Assembly (NCBI GenBank): GCA_002205965.3
Contig: NADL03000013.1
Span: forward strand, 1 to 64,000
DNA length: 64,000 nucleotides
Source: Kappaphycus alvarezii
Lineage: Eukaryota > Rhodophyta > Florideophyceae > Gigartinales > Solieriaceae
Direction: 5' to 3'
Shown here: piece after piece, positions 10,925-22,205 of the stretch
Layout: each line of letters opens with the position of its first letter
Numbering within the stretch: position 1 is the first letter of the stretch
The notes under the pieces: generated by a model
Seen by the model: only the letters and a program-made list of their open reading frames with translations
Told to the model about the DNA's origin: nothing
Database searches by the model: none
Position numbers and translations under genes: made by a program

Positions 10925-12509
10925 CAGTGCGGTTCAAAAGATAGCCCACCCCATAAATCGCTCTGTGTGTCCGAAATTTTTGTTTATTTTTAACGTTTTC
11001 TTTTCCACAGAGGAGAACGAGCCTTGTGAACAGGGTGAGAGAAAATCAAGAGAAACGAATAAAAATGGGCGTTCCAGACATGTTTTCAAAAATATAGCAC
11101 AGTGCCAAAAGATAGCACCGGAGCTATTACAAACAATTTTTACTGCAGTCAAGGCCCTCCTTCCCGATGGGCCGCACTCAATACTTCACTGCGCGACCCT
11201 GAGCTCTGATGACTCTCTTAATTCGCCTCGGCATCGAGTCCGAGAGGCGTCGAAGCATCTCGTCGTCTATCTCCGACCAAGCTGCGCAAATGGCAGCTTT
11301 GAGCTCTGGTACAGTGTCTAACTGGCAAGTATTTGCGTAGACGCGATGCACGAGAATGGACCACAGGTTCTCAATCGGATCTAGGTCAGAACTACGCGCG
11401 AGCCACTCCAGAACGCAAATAACGTTGCTCGCAAAGGAACGCCGAGTGTATATCGCGTTATGAATAGGCGAGTTGTCTTGTTGAAAGATCTTGTCCACCC
11501 GTGCGTTACTGCAGCAGCAAAGGTAGTAGACCTTCCTCCAAAACACTAACATACTTCTTCGCATTAATGGAGCCGTCCAGAAATACAATTTTTGGACTTG
11601 CCATGGTACGAAAAAAAAGCCTATACCATGACAGAACACCCACCCATATGGCAGCAGGAGAAAATAGGCTGGTCTTCTACTCTCATGTCCGCCAGTAGTA
11701 TGCCCATCCGTCCGGTCCATCAAGGTTGAACTTCTTCTCGTCCGACCATATCACACACTGCCACTCCTGCACCTTGTAGCTGATATGCTCCATCGACTGT
11801 TCCAGTCGCTTCTTGACGTTTTTGGCCGTCATCGAAGGAGCTTGCTTCATGCGGCGGTGTTGCATGTAGTCGGTAGACAGGAGGATGCGCCTCACAGTGG
11901 ACTTGGAGACGGGTTTCGTGCCCGAATGGCGCAAGTGTTGAGAATCTTGTCTCCTCCAGTGAGTCCCGGACCATCTTGCGTTCGTCTCTGTCCAGAGAGG
12001 CTCGAGGGCGGCCGCATTTTGATACATACCGTACATTTCTAGGTTTTCAAAAAGTTGGTGACGACTTTTGCGGCTCTTTTCGATACGACGCGCGATTTTT
12101 GAGAGAGAGTAGGCGACCTCCTTGAAGGCTGAGATTTGCGTCTGTTCCTCGATGGTGAGCATCTTCCCACCGCCCATTTTTGTGATGACAGTATTTCTCG
12201 GCCGCGGCATCGTGCCTTTTCTTCCTTTTGCTGGAGATTTAAGTACTAACTGTATCGTCTTTTGGCGCAACTGTTACGGTATTCCTGCGTGTTTGTTTTA
12301 TATGAAGTTTCTGTGCTATCTTTTTGGCACGGTGCTATATTTTTTGAAACATGTCTGGAACGCCATTTTTTATTCGTTTCTCTTGGTTTTCTCTCACCTG
12401 TTCGCAAGGTTCTGTTATCCTCTGTGGAATAGAAAACATTAAAAATAAATAAAACTTTCGGGCACACAGAGCGATTTATGGGGGTGGGCTATCTTTTTGA
12501 ACCGCACTT
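10925..12509 (-). mobile_element. Complete Tc1/mariner element, DD34E, with long IR/DR ends
   Basis: The element is 1585 bp and is flanked by TA dinucleotides at 10923-10924 and 12510-12511, as expected for Tc1/mariner insertion. The terminal inverted repeats are about 200 bp long (about 10925-11140 and 12295-12509) and closely similar. The outer end reads (C/A)AGTGCGGTTCAAAAGATAG. Each repeat also holds an inner, diverged copy of that end (CAGTGCCAAAAGATAGCAC at about 11100-11119, and its counterpart at about 12313-12332), i.e. the IR/DR organisation known from Sleeping Beauty-like elements. The transposase between them is on the minus strand. Confidence 0.9.
11178..12210 (-). pseudogene. 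Tc1-like transposase, frame-broken
   Basis: Catalyses cut-and-paste transposition of the surrounding element. The likely start is MPRPRNTVITKMGGGKMLT at 12210; the longer ORF upstream has no ATG. The N-terminal helix-turn-helix region (EEQTQISAFKE...SLSKIARRIEKS) is followed by the catalytic core: first Asp in WSDEKKFNLDGPDGW, second in QQDNSPIHNA, Glu in DLDPIENLW. Exactly 34 residues separate the second Asp and the Glu, so this is DD34E. The C-terminus ends near 11178. Frames change near 12030-11980 and near 11700, so the protein is not continuous. It could be non-autonomous or damaged only by sequence errors. Confidence 0.8.
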
Positions 12510-12511
12510 TA

Positions 12512-13686
12512 AGCTCACACTCACTCAGCTTGATCCTTAATGGAACACTGACCTTACATCAGGAAATAGAGAGTATACGCTAGCGAATTTCTGCAATTTT
12601 TTTTTCATATTTCAGCAATACGTGCACCACGTATGCCAGGGGTTGCATAATTTCTGTATACAGAGTTTTAACACGCAATTTGTCAGTCAAGGTGCAGAAA
12701 ATATGGAGATTTTGCTACCAATCTGATAAATGTCAAATTCGCGAATAGGCCATTCCTGACAATTCTTACACCGTCAGAAAGCTGAAGTAAGCCTGAGAAA
12801 CGTTATGAAAACAGTTCCCTCAAGGACGTAACTTACGCACGGAAATCTCTCTCGAAAAAGGACACCTTTTGGCGGGATGTACATTGATAAAAGTATTCAA
12901 AAATCATTTTTATTCAGCATTAGTGTTGCATTGGTGTGAAATATTCTACCCAGTTAAAAGCGATCACGTTCACAGATTGCATCACTTACAGTTCGTTGTT
13001 CTGCTGCATCTTGATAGCAGAAACTTTTTTTTAATCTGGTTCTCTCCCGGAAAATCGTTCGGCAGATCATCTGCATTCATTCTAAGCGGCAATAAGGCAC
13101 TGTCTTGCATCACGCGGCATGAGGCGAGGATTGCTTTGCAACAGTTCCTGTAATTTCCTTGCATACTTTGTTGCCATTGCAGGCCTCCTCGGATATTTCT
13201 TTCACTTGGTGTACTCAACTGCACGTTTCTAGTGGTATCTCTTTTAGACTTGCTCTTCCCTGATCATAACTGCAATGAAGGCAGGAATGTTATTTCCCCC
13301 TGGTAAATCGTAACGCTTAGGATATTTCAACGTGAGAAGCTCTCTCATCCTACTTGGACTGAATTCTTACCCTTATCCTTCTCTCCAATTGTAACCACTC
13401 CTGTATCTCTTTAGAGTACCTTTGCACTACTCATTTGGCGTCTGACTTTGAGCTTGTCATTAGTCGTGTCCGCCGTTACACTCCGTACCCTTTTTTTAAA
13501 ACAACTTCATCTTCCCGCTCTAGTAGTTGCTTCTGGTTGCTTGGTTCTGTAAATAAAACAGTTTGAACAGAACAGCTCCGAGTGAATATCGCTTACATCG
13601 ATTCCAAGAATCCGCTGACAGCAGAGCGCGTGTACAGGAGTTCTGCAGGTGTTACAGTTGTGACCAGTTGCAGTCGCAGCATAGCC
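12512..13686. other. Spacer, no gene recognised
   Basis: AT-rich sequence without family matches. ORFs of 65-94 codons occur but lack features. An AATAAA occurs near 13553 in a C/T-rich context that resembles the end of an LTR, too weak to call. Confidence 0.35.
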
Positions 13687-14053
13687 CTAATCTAGTATAC
13701 AATCATCCACGTGACAATAATATTCACTGTATGCTCGTGCTTGCGAACCAGTTCGATTGATATCATCGTCCTGATCGCCGACAGCAATATATAAGTTATT
13801 CTGCGCCGTACCAGTACCGGCGGCTCTCTTGTCCATAACAGTGTCACCCACATAGTCACCATGATTTCCATGAATGAGAGTGTCCGTGACAGAATGTGAA
13901 CTGCTATGCTCGGGCTGCAAAAAACCGGTCGGTGCTAGACGTAGCGCACAGCAGCGCTCGTAATACCCTCCGTTCAACACTACACTTCTTACTAACCTTG
14001 ATTTCATCTAGAACAGCTCCCCGTAGAGTGCTATATGCAACGTTTTCCTCCTT

Positions 14054-14497
14054 TTAAGATCTGTAAAGTCTGTCTCCATCAATTGGTAATAGAATACGTG
14101 AGATATAAGATACGCATAGGTCTACAAGCCAGTAAATACCGGTTCTTTGCTTCAAATTGAGGTTAAAAACCTTTAGTAAATCTCTGTTTCCTGCTAGCAG
14201 GCGTATTAGTTCATACTTTGTTATACCCATTGCGGAGAGGAGAGAAGAGGCGGTACGAGAAATAGAAGCTTGGGTGTTTTCAAGTTGAGAGGCGTTAGAA
14301 TCAGCTTGTAATCTCATAAGTAATCTTGTAGACGTGTAGATGCCGTTTCTCGCATCCTGGGCGGCTTCGCGCTGAGGGCGTGGGGTGGGCATGGTCTTCT
14401 TCGGTCTTCCGCGACCGCGTCGTATGCCATCGCAGCGACAGGTCAAGCAACGCGGACAACTCCCGCAACGCTCACACGCAAATTGGCAGTGATTGGA
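14054..14497 (-). pseudogene. Cys-cluster plus AT-hook coding fragment
   Basis: Reading the minus strand from about 14497 gives a cysteine cluster C-x4-C-x2-C-x2-C-x2-C-x2-C-x-C-D-G, directly followed by the AT-hook RRGRGRPKK (about 14415-14441). After that come about 110 residues of helical character to a stop at 14054. The frame has a stop just before the Cys cluster and no ATG before it; the first ATG inside is at MPTPRPQ. So either an upstream exon exists or this is a relic. Another frame may continue the protein at 13687-14007. I do not recognise the family; the Cys cluster suggests zinc and the AT-hook suggests DNA binding (inference). Confidence 0.45.
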
Positions 14498-15179
14498 GTT
14501 TTATACGCGGATGAGAACGTAGTGATGCGCGTACAAATAGTTTGCAATCTCAGAGGGTGGTTTGGAAGGTCAAGGTGGAAAGATTATGAAACCTGCCAGG
14601 TCACTCTCTTATCTAAAGGAGGATGACCAAACCCCGAATTTTTTGTTGTCAAATGCAGTAGGTGTCGATGAAACGAGAGAGAAAACCATTTATCTCATAC
14701 TGATTGTTGGAAAAATCTATTTTATGGTAATTTCTATCGATGTACGTTTTTTCGGATTTGACATGTAAATTTACGCCAAACACGGACGTTCAGTTCATAG
14801 TTTCACCTACTTCCCTTCATCCAATCAGTACATGGATTTGTATGACGACATAAGAGACCAATAGGAAGCCACTCGTAAAGATAGATTGAGAAAAGACCCA
14901 GCGCGCAAATTTATAGATTCAGACTTGGTAGCGAAATGCCTGCCCGTTGACTCACAAATTGCATGTTAAAATAATACAGAAACAAATTCTGCAACTATGT
15001 AATGGCGCGAAATTCGTGTACACAGTAAATCCTAGGGTACTACTGCACCATTTACCATTTTGAGCGGGCCTTTATTCCGCATCTTACTTGCAAAACACAA
15101 ACCTCACTCATGGCCAAACCCGTCAAGCAATCTTCACCATCAAACATGGATGACTCTTCCCAATCCCCTTCTTAGAACC
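14498..15179. other. Spacer, nothing recognised
   Basis: AT-rich, with a 68-codon ORF at 14562-14768 that shows no motif. Confidence 0.4.
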
Positions 15180-16031
15180 CTTACCTTCCTGACCAGCTTT
15201 TGTGAAGAGGGAGAGAGGGGAAATTGTTTGCAATAGCTTACACTAAGGGATGGAGGGCAAGAGCGAAGAGTAGCATTCCTAGTGGATCTCCCTGTTGGAT
15301 GCATCTCTTGCTCCACAGGAGAAGTTGACCAAAAAAGGGCCTGGGGGGCTCGCCGTACAAGTAGTGGATCCATCGTGCAGCTTGAGGAATGCGAGCAGCT
15401 GCTTGGTCCAAAATCTTGGCACGCTCGATCGAATCAAAGGCATTCCGGGCGTTTACTTGTATGAGAACATGCTGGGTCTGTGCGGAGCTGAGCTGCTGTA
15501 TGGTGGTTCGCGTGGCATGAACAATTGCCTCAATTGCTCCTGGGACACCAATGCCAAGCTGTAGAGGTTGTAAGTAGGGTGCGGGGGCTGTTTCATTGCG
15601 GATACGTTTCATAATGAGGCGTCCTGCTAGACGGCGAATTGCGAGGCCTATGCGATTGACCGGAGGCTTCGGCAGGCTGCATCCTTGGGAAGACCAATGA
15701 GGGTGGCCCTGGCGATGTAGTCCCTCAGCTCGGGTGGGGCGTTTCCGTCGAGGAGACAGTTAACAAAATCTGTGAACCAGGGAGGAGAAACGGTGATAGA
15801 GGGTAGAGACGACGGGAAGTGTTTGCGGAAGGCATCGTAGGCGGTTGCTGTGTGGCGGAAAGTGTCGCTGGCAGCGCATACGAAAGCAGCGTGGGGTTCA
15901 GCGGTGCGGACGACGGTAACGGGGCGCGGGAATCCCTGGCGGTGACAGCTTCCCGAGAGGAGAGGGCATTGCGAAGGGGACGCTTGTCTCAAGGGGTCGT
16001 TACTTGGACGAACTGTTTGGGACCGTGGCAT
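15180..16031 (-). pseudogene. LINE (non-LTR) reverse transcriptase relic
   Basis: Two minus-strand open pieces, 15648-16031 and 15238-15612, form part of a non-LTR reverse transcriptase. Recognisable blocks are FTDFVNCLLDGNAPPELRDY, then LQLGIGVPGAIEAIVHATR, then QVNARNAFDSIERAKIL, then CIQQGDPLGMLLFALALHPL. In active relatives the third block carries the first catalytic Asp (D-x-x-NAF); here the equivalent is VNARNAF, so that Asp appears lost. The protein stops before the YxDD box. It is a 5'-truncated or decayed copy with no endonuclease and no poly-A tail visible. Confidence 0.75.
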
Positions 16032-16329
16032 TGGTTTTGCGGAAATTTTTGGTGGTAAACACTCGGCGTATGTAAATTTCAGAAAAAGGATGTTACAGAA
16101 ATACTGTATCTAAGGTTTCATTGCTGACGATTAATTATATTCCGAAATCATTGCAGAATTTTTGTCGCGTAAACTCTATAATGACCCTACTTTCCAAATA
16201 TTAAACTACCCAAAATTTTCCCCCCATTGTTCCACGAGGGCTAAAATTTGATAATCTACGTCATTGTGCTGGACTGAGACTGGATTGAGTATGGAGAGAG
16301 ATATATGCATCTGAGAAAGAATTCCCCAT

Positions 16330-16690
16330 TGGTAGTGCTAGCATCTGAGAGCGCCATTTATCTTGGGATGGCATCCGAACATATTCTCCGTTGAAATGGG
16401 GCTGACGAAAGGCGGAAGGTGTTTTAAATAGAGCTGTAGAGCATTCCTCCGTAGTGAAGCTCCTGCATTGGCATGACGCGCTGATGGTCCCTTGCTAGTC
16501 GTTCTGTCCGTTGTCTGGTCTCTCCACAACTATAAAAGCTACCAACTCGTCTGTCCTCCTCTCCTCAGTTGCAAAACTGCAATCTCCACGCACCAGTCCT
16601 AAGCCTTTGCAATTCCCATAATAAACCCTCCTCTGCGCCCCTATTTAACGGTGTTACAGAGATTGGTTCTGTACAGGATCAGGTAGAAAT
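16330..16690 (+). repeat. Possible solo LTR
   Basis: A TATAAAAG at 16531-16538, an AATAAA at 16620-16625 and a TGTTACAGAG end near 16653 lie in the order and spacing of a plant-type LTR promoter, polyadenylation signal and LTR end. No matching partner LTR was found, so this is weak. Confidence 0.25.
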
Positions 16691-16940
16691 CTTAAGCAAA
16701 GTGTTTCCCTTTAGATATCGCGCGATGATGTTTCACGCACGGTGTGTCTGTCTCTTCTGTTTCCACTTGGAGCAGCTGGAGCAGGGATGGGCCTTGCCTC
16801 TTTTCTTTGTCTCATCGTTTGCTGTAAAGCAACCTTTCTGAAAAGATTTCGAATACTCTCTGGTGCGCATGTCCGAGGCAGTCATGCCAAAACTTGATAA
16901 CTGAGTGGTCTTTTTCGGTTTTATCCCCTCTTATCGCATG

Positions 16941-18150
16941 CTAAAGCATAGCCGAAGCCGGTGTCACAACTCGGACCGATTTGTATTGCTCGAATCTCGT
17001 AAACAAGGACAAATTTTCCCCGACAAACTGTCTATCCCCGTCGGTTGTACCGTTGCACTTGTCCTTGCCTAATTTGATGTGATACCCTGCTTCACACAGT
17101 TTAGAGCACAAAAGCAAATTGCAGTGCAGCCGGGTAATACATAATACGCTACTTGTCTTCAGCATCCGATAATTTTGCTCGCTTCCAACTAGAATGCACA
17201 GAGACAGGGTTCCCTTGTGCGTCGCTCGCATACTCCTTCCATCACCAAGTGTGATCTGCTTCTCCGGGATCTTTTCTTCGTGATGGAGCCACAAATGGTT
17301 CCAAACCATGTCATCAGAGGCACCGGAGTCTAGTAAGAAAAGGTTATCAGGACGGGTACCCATTTTCTTGACAACCACAGCGTGATAATAGGCAGAACTA
17401 TATTTGCCCGACTCAAGGCCATATGGGCCTAGCTTGTTTATGTAAGGCTGATTAGTGCAGTCTGAGGCACGACACAGAGCTTTAATCCTCAACTCTCTTT
17501 CATTTTCAACCTCAAATTCTCTGGCTGTAAGGAGTTTAGCCGGCTGGGCAGTATCTCTAATCGAATATCCATCTGATTCTCTGCCCCCTTCGTGGGATCT
17601 GCGGGTATCTTGATACGGACAGTCATGTACAGGTTCCCAACCTTAAAATGAAATCATCGGCGGCTCTCCGTGTAACTTTGTTTTCTGTTCGGCCAAGGCC
17701 GGCCTTTCCACCTGTTTCCAGCAGTCAGTCAACGCCTGTCTAGGTGAGAGGGCTTCATTTTCCTCTGGCTCCTCGCCCGCACTACATTTTCCTCATAATC
17801 TTGGAGCAATGCAGACGTGGCCTGTTCCCCTCTCACCCCATCCTGTTTGACCGAAAAAGAGGCCACCACGTGCTGAAAGGTTGATGACTTCTTTTTCCAA
17901 ATGAGGCAGGAACAATTCTACCTTTAGTTCATCAACAATACAACTAGACAAATATTTGAGGCGATTAAAAATGTTTCAAAGCTATCGATGGTCCTACATT
18001 GGTCCTACGTCGATTCGCCTCTGCATGCCATCTGCGAAAAGCGTGCTTGCAATTGGACTCTAGTTGTAGTGGTCGATGCGGCGTTACGGTCTTTGAATCT
18101 CCTCTGATAGGGATAGATCGTCGGTAGAAGAGATATTCAGAACCAGTCAC
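16941..18150 (-). pseudogene. Copia gag-protease fragment
   Basis: The minus strand at 17492-16941 encodes an aspartic protease region with NLFLLDSGASDDMVWNHLWL (DSGA active site), then QITLGDGRSMRATHKGTL and a LHCNLLLCSKLCEAGYHI block, the usual copia order. Upstream to about 18150 lie decayed gag remains. Integrase, reverse transcriptase and the 3' LTR are missing downstream. The 5' LTR and leader are the feature at 18040-18850, on the same strand. Confidence 0.7.
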
Positions 18151-18850
18151 CCCAAGAAGGAGGTGTTACAAGCGACAAAAGTGCCACCGTGGTATAGTTG
18201 AGCGAAGAGAGAGAGGTAGGTAAGGACGACAGTTGAGACGGCTACAGGCGAGTGCAGAAGGGACAAAGTGTACCATTTATGCCCTGGGACCAGCGGAAGA
18301 AAAAAGATTCTTGGGTCTGAAGTTGACTCTCAACTTCCTAACTACTTCAGACTTGACTCGAAGTTGTCTGGCAACTTGCTTGACCTCCACAGGAGGAATC
18401 AGTTGACTCAGCTTATAAAGATCTTTCGAATAGCTGTAAAGTTTAAAAAATACTAAGAACCATAAAATGCATTTTAAGGGAATCATGTGAACAAGAGAGA
18501 CTAGTAGAAGATATTTCTTCGAGCTAAATATCTAGGTACGATACCCATGCCCGCCAACCATCTGCCAGGGGTGGGAATTGATGTGGCCATTATATAGACT
18601 TTTCCGAGCCACTCTTAGTATCACCCAGTACTTTGGCGTGTACTGACATCTATTAATGCCAGCGTGTCATAAAATAAAAATCAACCCATGAATTTGCCAC
18701 GCTCATCCAAACTGAAAATTTCTCTTAAAATCTGATAGTGCAAAAATATCTTGCAAGTTCAGACTCCGTATCTGAAGTAGGTCCTCTTCTAGATTTTGTC
18801 CTCGTGGGTGCAAGTTGAGTACATATCATCCTCCACATAATGTACGAATT
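18040..18850 (-). repeat. LTR plus leader of a copia-type element, copy 2
   Basis: Reverse-complement match of 1127-1865. The LTR part spans about 18290-18850 and the leader about 18040-18290. In element orientation a TATA-like tctatataatgg is at about 18598-18587 and a TGGTCCCAGGGC primer-site-like stretch follows the LTR near 18288. The leader leads into the gag-protease fragment on the same strand, so this is a 5' LTR. Confidence 0.6.
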
Positions 18851-21800
18851 CTTCTTCGCTGGCAAGTAGAGTCGTAGTGATAACTCTCCAAGCCCTGAAT
18901 AAGCACTGGGCGTTCCACAGCCACATTCTGCCGCTCTACCTGTGAGATTTCCCCATTCTTTCCAACCACATACTCTTAAATCATGCATGGGAAGCTTTTC
19001 GACTCAAGGGGTCTTATGTTCGTGCACGCCAGAGGTGAAAATCTTCTGAAGGTTTCCCAAGAAAATGGTAGACATGTTGCTTTCCTCCACCTCCACGGTC
19101 CAAATAAACAGATAGAAAAGTTTCAATCAATAAGAGACTAATCCTTGGGTAATTGGGCTTAAAATGTAACAAAGAAGGCCTCATTCGTTTCTGCAACGTA
19201 AGAGTTAGGGCTCAGGTCCAACAACACAATAATTAAGTTGGGAGGTCTGTGTGACAGTGTAGTCTCTTTTGTTCTTCTCCATAGTTTTCTTGATCTATTG
19301 TAAAGGTGACTCTTATATGTACTCCAGCGATTCATATCACATAACTGATTCCTGCTGAAGCAAAGTAATGCACACTGCTGAAATACAGAATTCGCGTGTG
19401 AAACGAAAGCAAACTATTGCTTCGACGAAAGATACATGTCACATATATCTGCCCTTCCGGATGCCACAGTGAGAGAATTACACTACTCCATGACGATAAC
19501 ACAAGTACCTGCATTCGAAATAGTAAAACGGATCATGAAATTGTGAAAAAAGCTGCCAAAGTGCCATGCACTGCTGATACCAGAAAAAATAGTCGCATAT
19601 TCAAACAAAACGCAGTGTAGGACAGATCAATCAAATAGATGCACAAGTGAAGAATTCATTGGAGTGTATTGCACCATGTGCTTGAAAATTCTTCCTTAAT
19701 TTCATAAAAAACGTGTTCTTCTATCCGTAACAAACATTTTTCTCAACCAAGAGAGACAGAACCCTGTCTGATGAGGCCTGTGGAGCACATGTGCTTGTGT
19801 AACCAGCCAAACAAATCAATTTATAACGCAAAAGAAAGCGATAAATGCAGGTCTGCTGCGAGTTCCTGCTCGCTTCTTTCGTGGAAGCCGTTCTATCTCA
19901 AGTAATTAACCGCATCATACCTAAAGTTCGCGAATTAGGGAAACCAAAATCGCAACCTTTAACATTTAGACGCCCATTTCGATACTTTATAACGCAAGCA
20001 ATGCAGAAAATGAGCCTGTGACCACTCCGTCCTTGCCCAAAATTATCGCACTATAAGAAGTAAATAACAGTTAAGCAGTCGCCTTCGAAGATGTTCGCGA
20101 TGTTATTGATGGAACGAACTCCAAATCAGAGCCCCAATACTTAAGCTTTGTCAAATGGCTGGGTGGGGGAACGTTTGAGTTGTTTCAATGCGAGTGGAAC
20201 AAAGACTGGTTGTATTTTGTGGAAGGGACTGCTTGTGTGCGATGCTACCTATGTACGGTAGTGGCCAGAAGGGCAAGCCTGGTCCGGCTGAAGGGACCAT
20301 CAAGTGGTGTGGCTAGTGTATACTGTAGTGTACGGTACTGTAGGCTACAGTAATTATTGATGACCCTAGTATCCGCGGGATATGGGACAGCTGGCCCTGA
20401 GAGTTGCCGCCGCCGTGGTACTGTACGTACATGATCAGTTAGAATTGAGACTGGAGAGGGTCGATGAAATGAGGGCCGCCGAGGGCCAACGGATGAGTGC
20501 GCGAAAAGTGCCATTCAAATTTTCTACATTTTGGTTGTTCTTTTGAGAAGTTAGGGTTTTTTTATGAAGATGAATGGTATCTGGTTAGTATTAAGCAATT
20601 TTCACCGAAAAAAACGCCACAACCCACCATCGGACCTATACGGGACCCTGGCCTGATCTAAAACTAGAATAAATGAATTGTAAGGTCTCTTTTTCTCTCT
20701 TCGTTAAAGGCATCAATTTTCGATGCAATTTGCTAGCCCACCGGAAATTCCGTTTTGCCTGATTGTTCTTTGTTTCATTTCAGAAAAGGGGGAAATTTTT
20801 GGATAGGATTATATTCTTATAACTTATACAGTATTCGGCGGAGAGAAACAGTTCAACAAAGTGCATTTAACACTATTCTTTACACGACTGAAATTTTACT
20901 TACAGTAGTTTTGTATGGTGGGCCCTCCTTTGTGAGATTCTGAGGTTCTTTCGAATATATTGGAAAAATTCCTCGTCACAGCTGAATAAAGCCGTTATCT
21001 GGTTAGTTCCTAGCCCTATAATAGTAAGTAACTTTATGGCATCAGTATAGTCGGACTGCAGTGGAAACTATGGAAATATTTGCTGTAAATGAGTATAATG
21101 TACTGAGAAATAGTTGGAGATAAAACCACATCGCCAGCCAAAGATAAATTCATATAAAGTGGGAGACTCCTTCGAAATGTAACGGTTGATGGCATTCTGA
21201 CTTTCTTTATATTAGGAAAATAAGACGTTAAAGAAATCAGTGACGATTATTTAGCTGAGAATAATACATGTACCAAGTGAAATTCAAGATATTTTAGCCT
21301 TTTCCAACAAAAATAATTTAGGTTAGCTGTATAGTAAAGAATGATAGATCAGTAAGTTCTGTGTTCTTTAAGCAAAATATCCATAAATGTGTCCAATTGT
21401 GTTCGGAATGAAAAAATTAATAATTGAGGAAGCGCTCGAAAATTCAGACCAAATTACCGAATGAAATCAAGCCTTGAAATTTTTTTCCAGAAGGGATGAT
21501 GTAAAAATATCTAGATGGTAGCGGGCACTACTACTGGATGACTGTAAATATCTCCACTAGTTGCTGATGTAAAAGGGAAATTAGGGTACAGTAGTTTAAT
21601 ATGTGGAAGGTACTGCCATTCCCTGAAGTTAGGCCAAGTGTTCTCCTAGGGATTGAGGTGAGTGGTTTCTGGTATTTCAGTGAATTTCAAAGTAAATAAC
21701 GCAGCGTGGTGCTTGCTGGCAACTCTGAAAAAAATTCAGAGTCATTATTGGCAAAGGAATAGTTTGCGTAAACCTTTCACCTTACAGTATTGATGTCTAG

Positions 21801-22205
21801 CTTTTATTACTTGAGAAGCACTAATAGGTCTTCCTTCAGATGACGGAGGAGCTTGTTGATACGACTGATTTCATCTTTGGAGAATTTGATTTCAGTCACC
21901 TGAGCAACTATGTTGACTTTTCAGAATACTGCTAGCCTCGTACAAATAAGCCGAGAAAACTTGTGTCTCAAGGCCTAAAATTAGAAAAATCCACAGGACC
22001 ATAACCTAAAAACGGCGGAATCTGAGTGAATTTGAGCACCTTTTTCCCGTTCCCCGACTTTACTGCTACATAAACCCGAATTATGTACTCTTTTTTCTAC
22101 CTTTTGTCACTTAATGAGCTCAACACTGGGTATTCTCCTTAAATCACCTGATTGCCAATGCTAGTAATGCTTTTGAATTTTTTCAACAGCGGTGTTGGTT
22201 ACATG
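18851..22205. other. Long spacer, mostly unexplained
   Basis: AT-rich sequence with no recognised gene. TACTG/GTAC motifs occur near 20316-20350 and 20418-20430. The right end (below 22288) should contain the 3' LTR of the copia element that follows, starting TGTCACGG on the minus strand. Confidence 0.4.
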
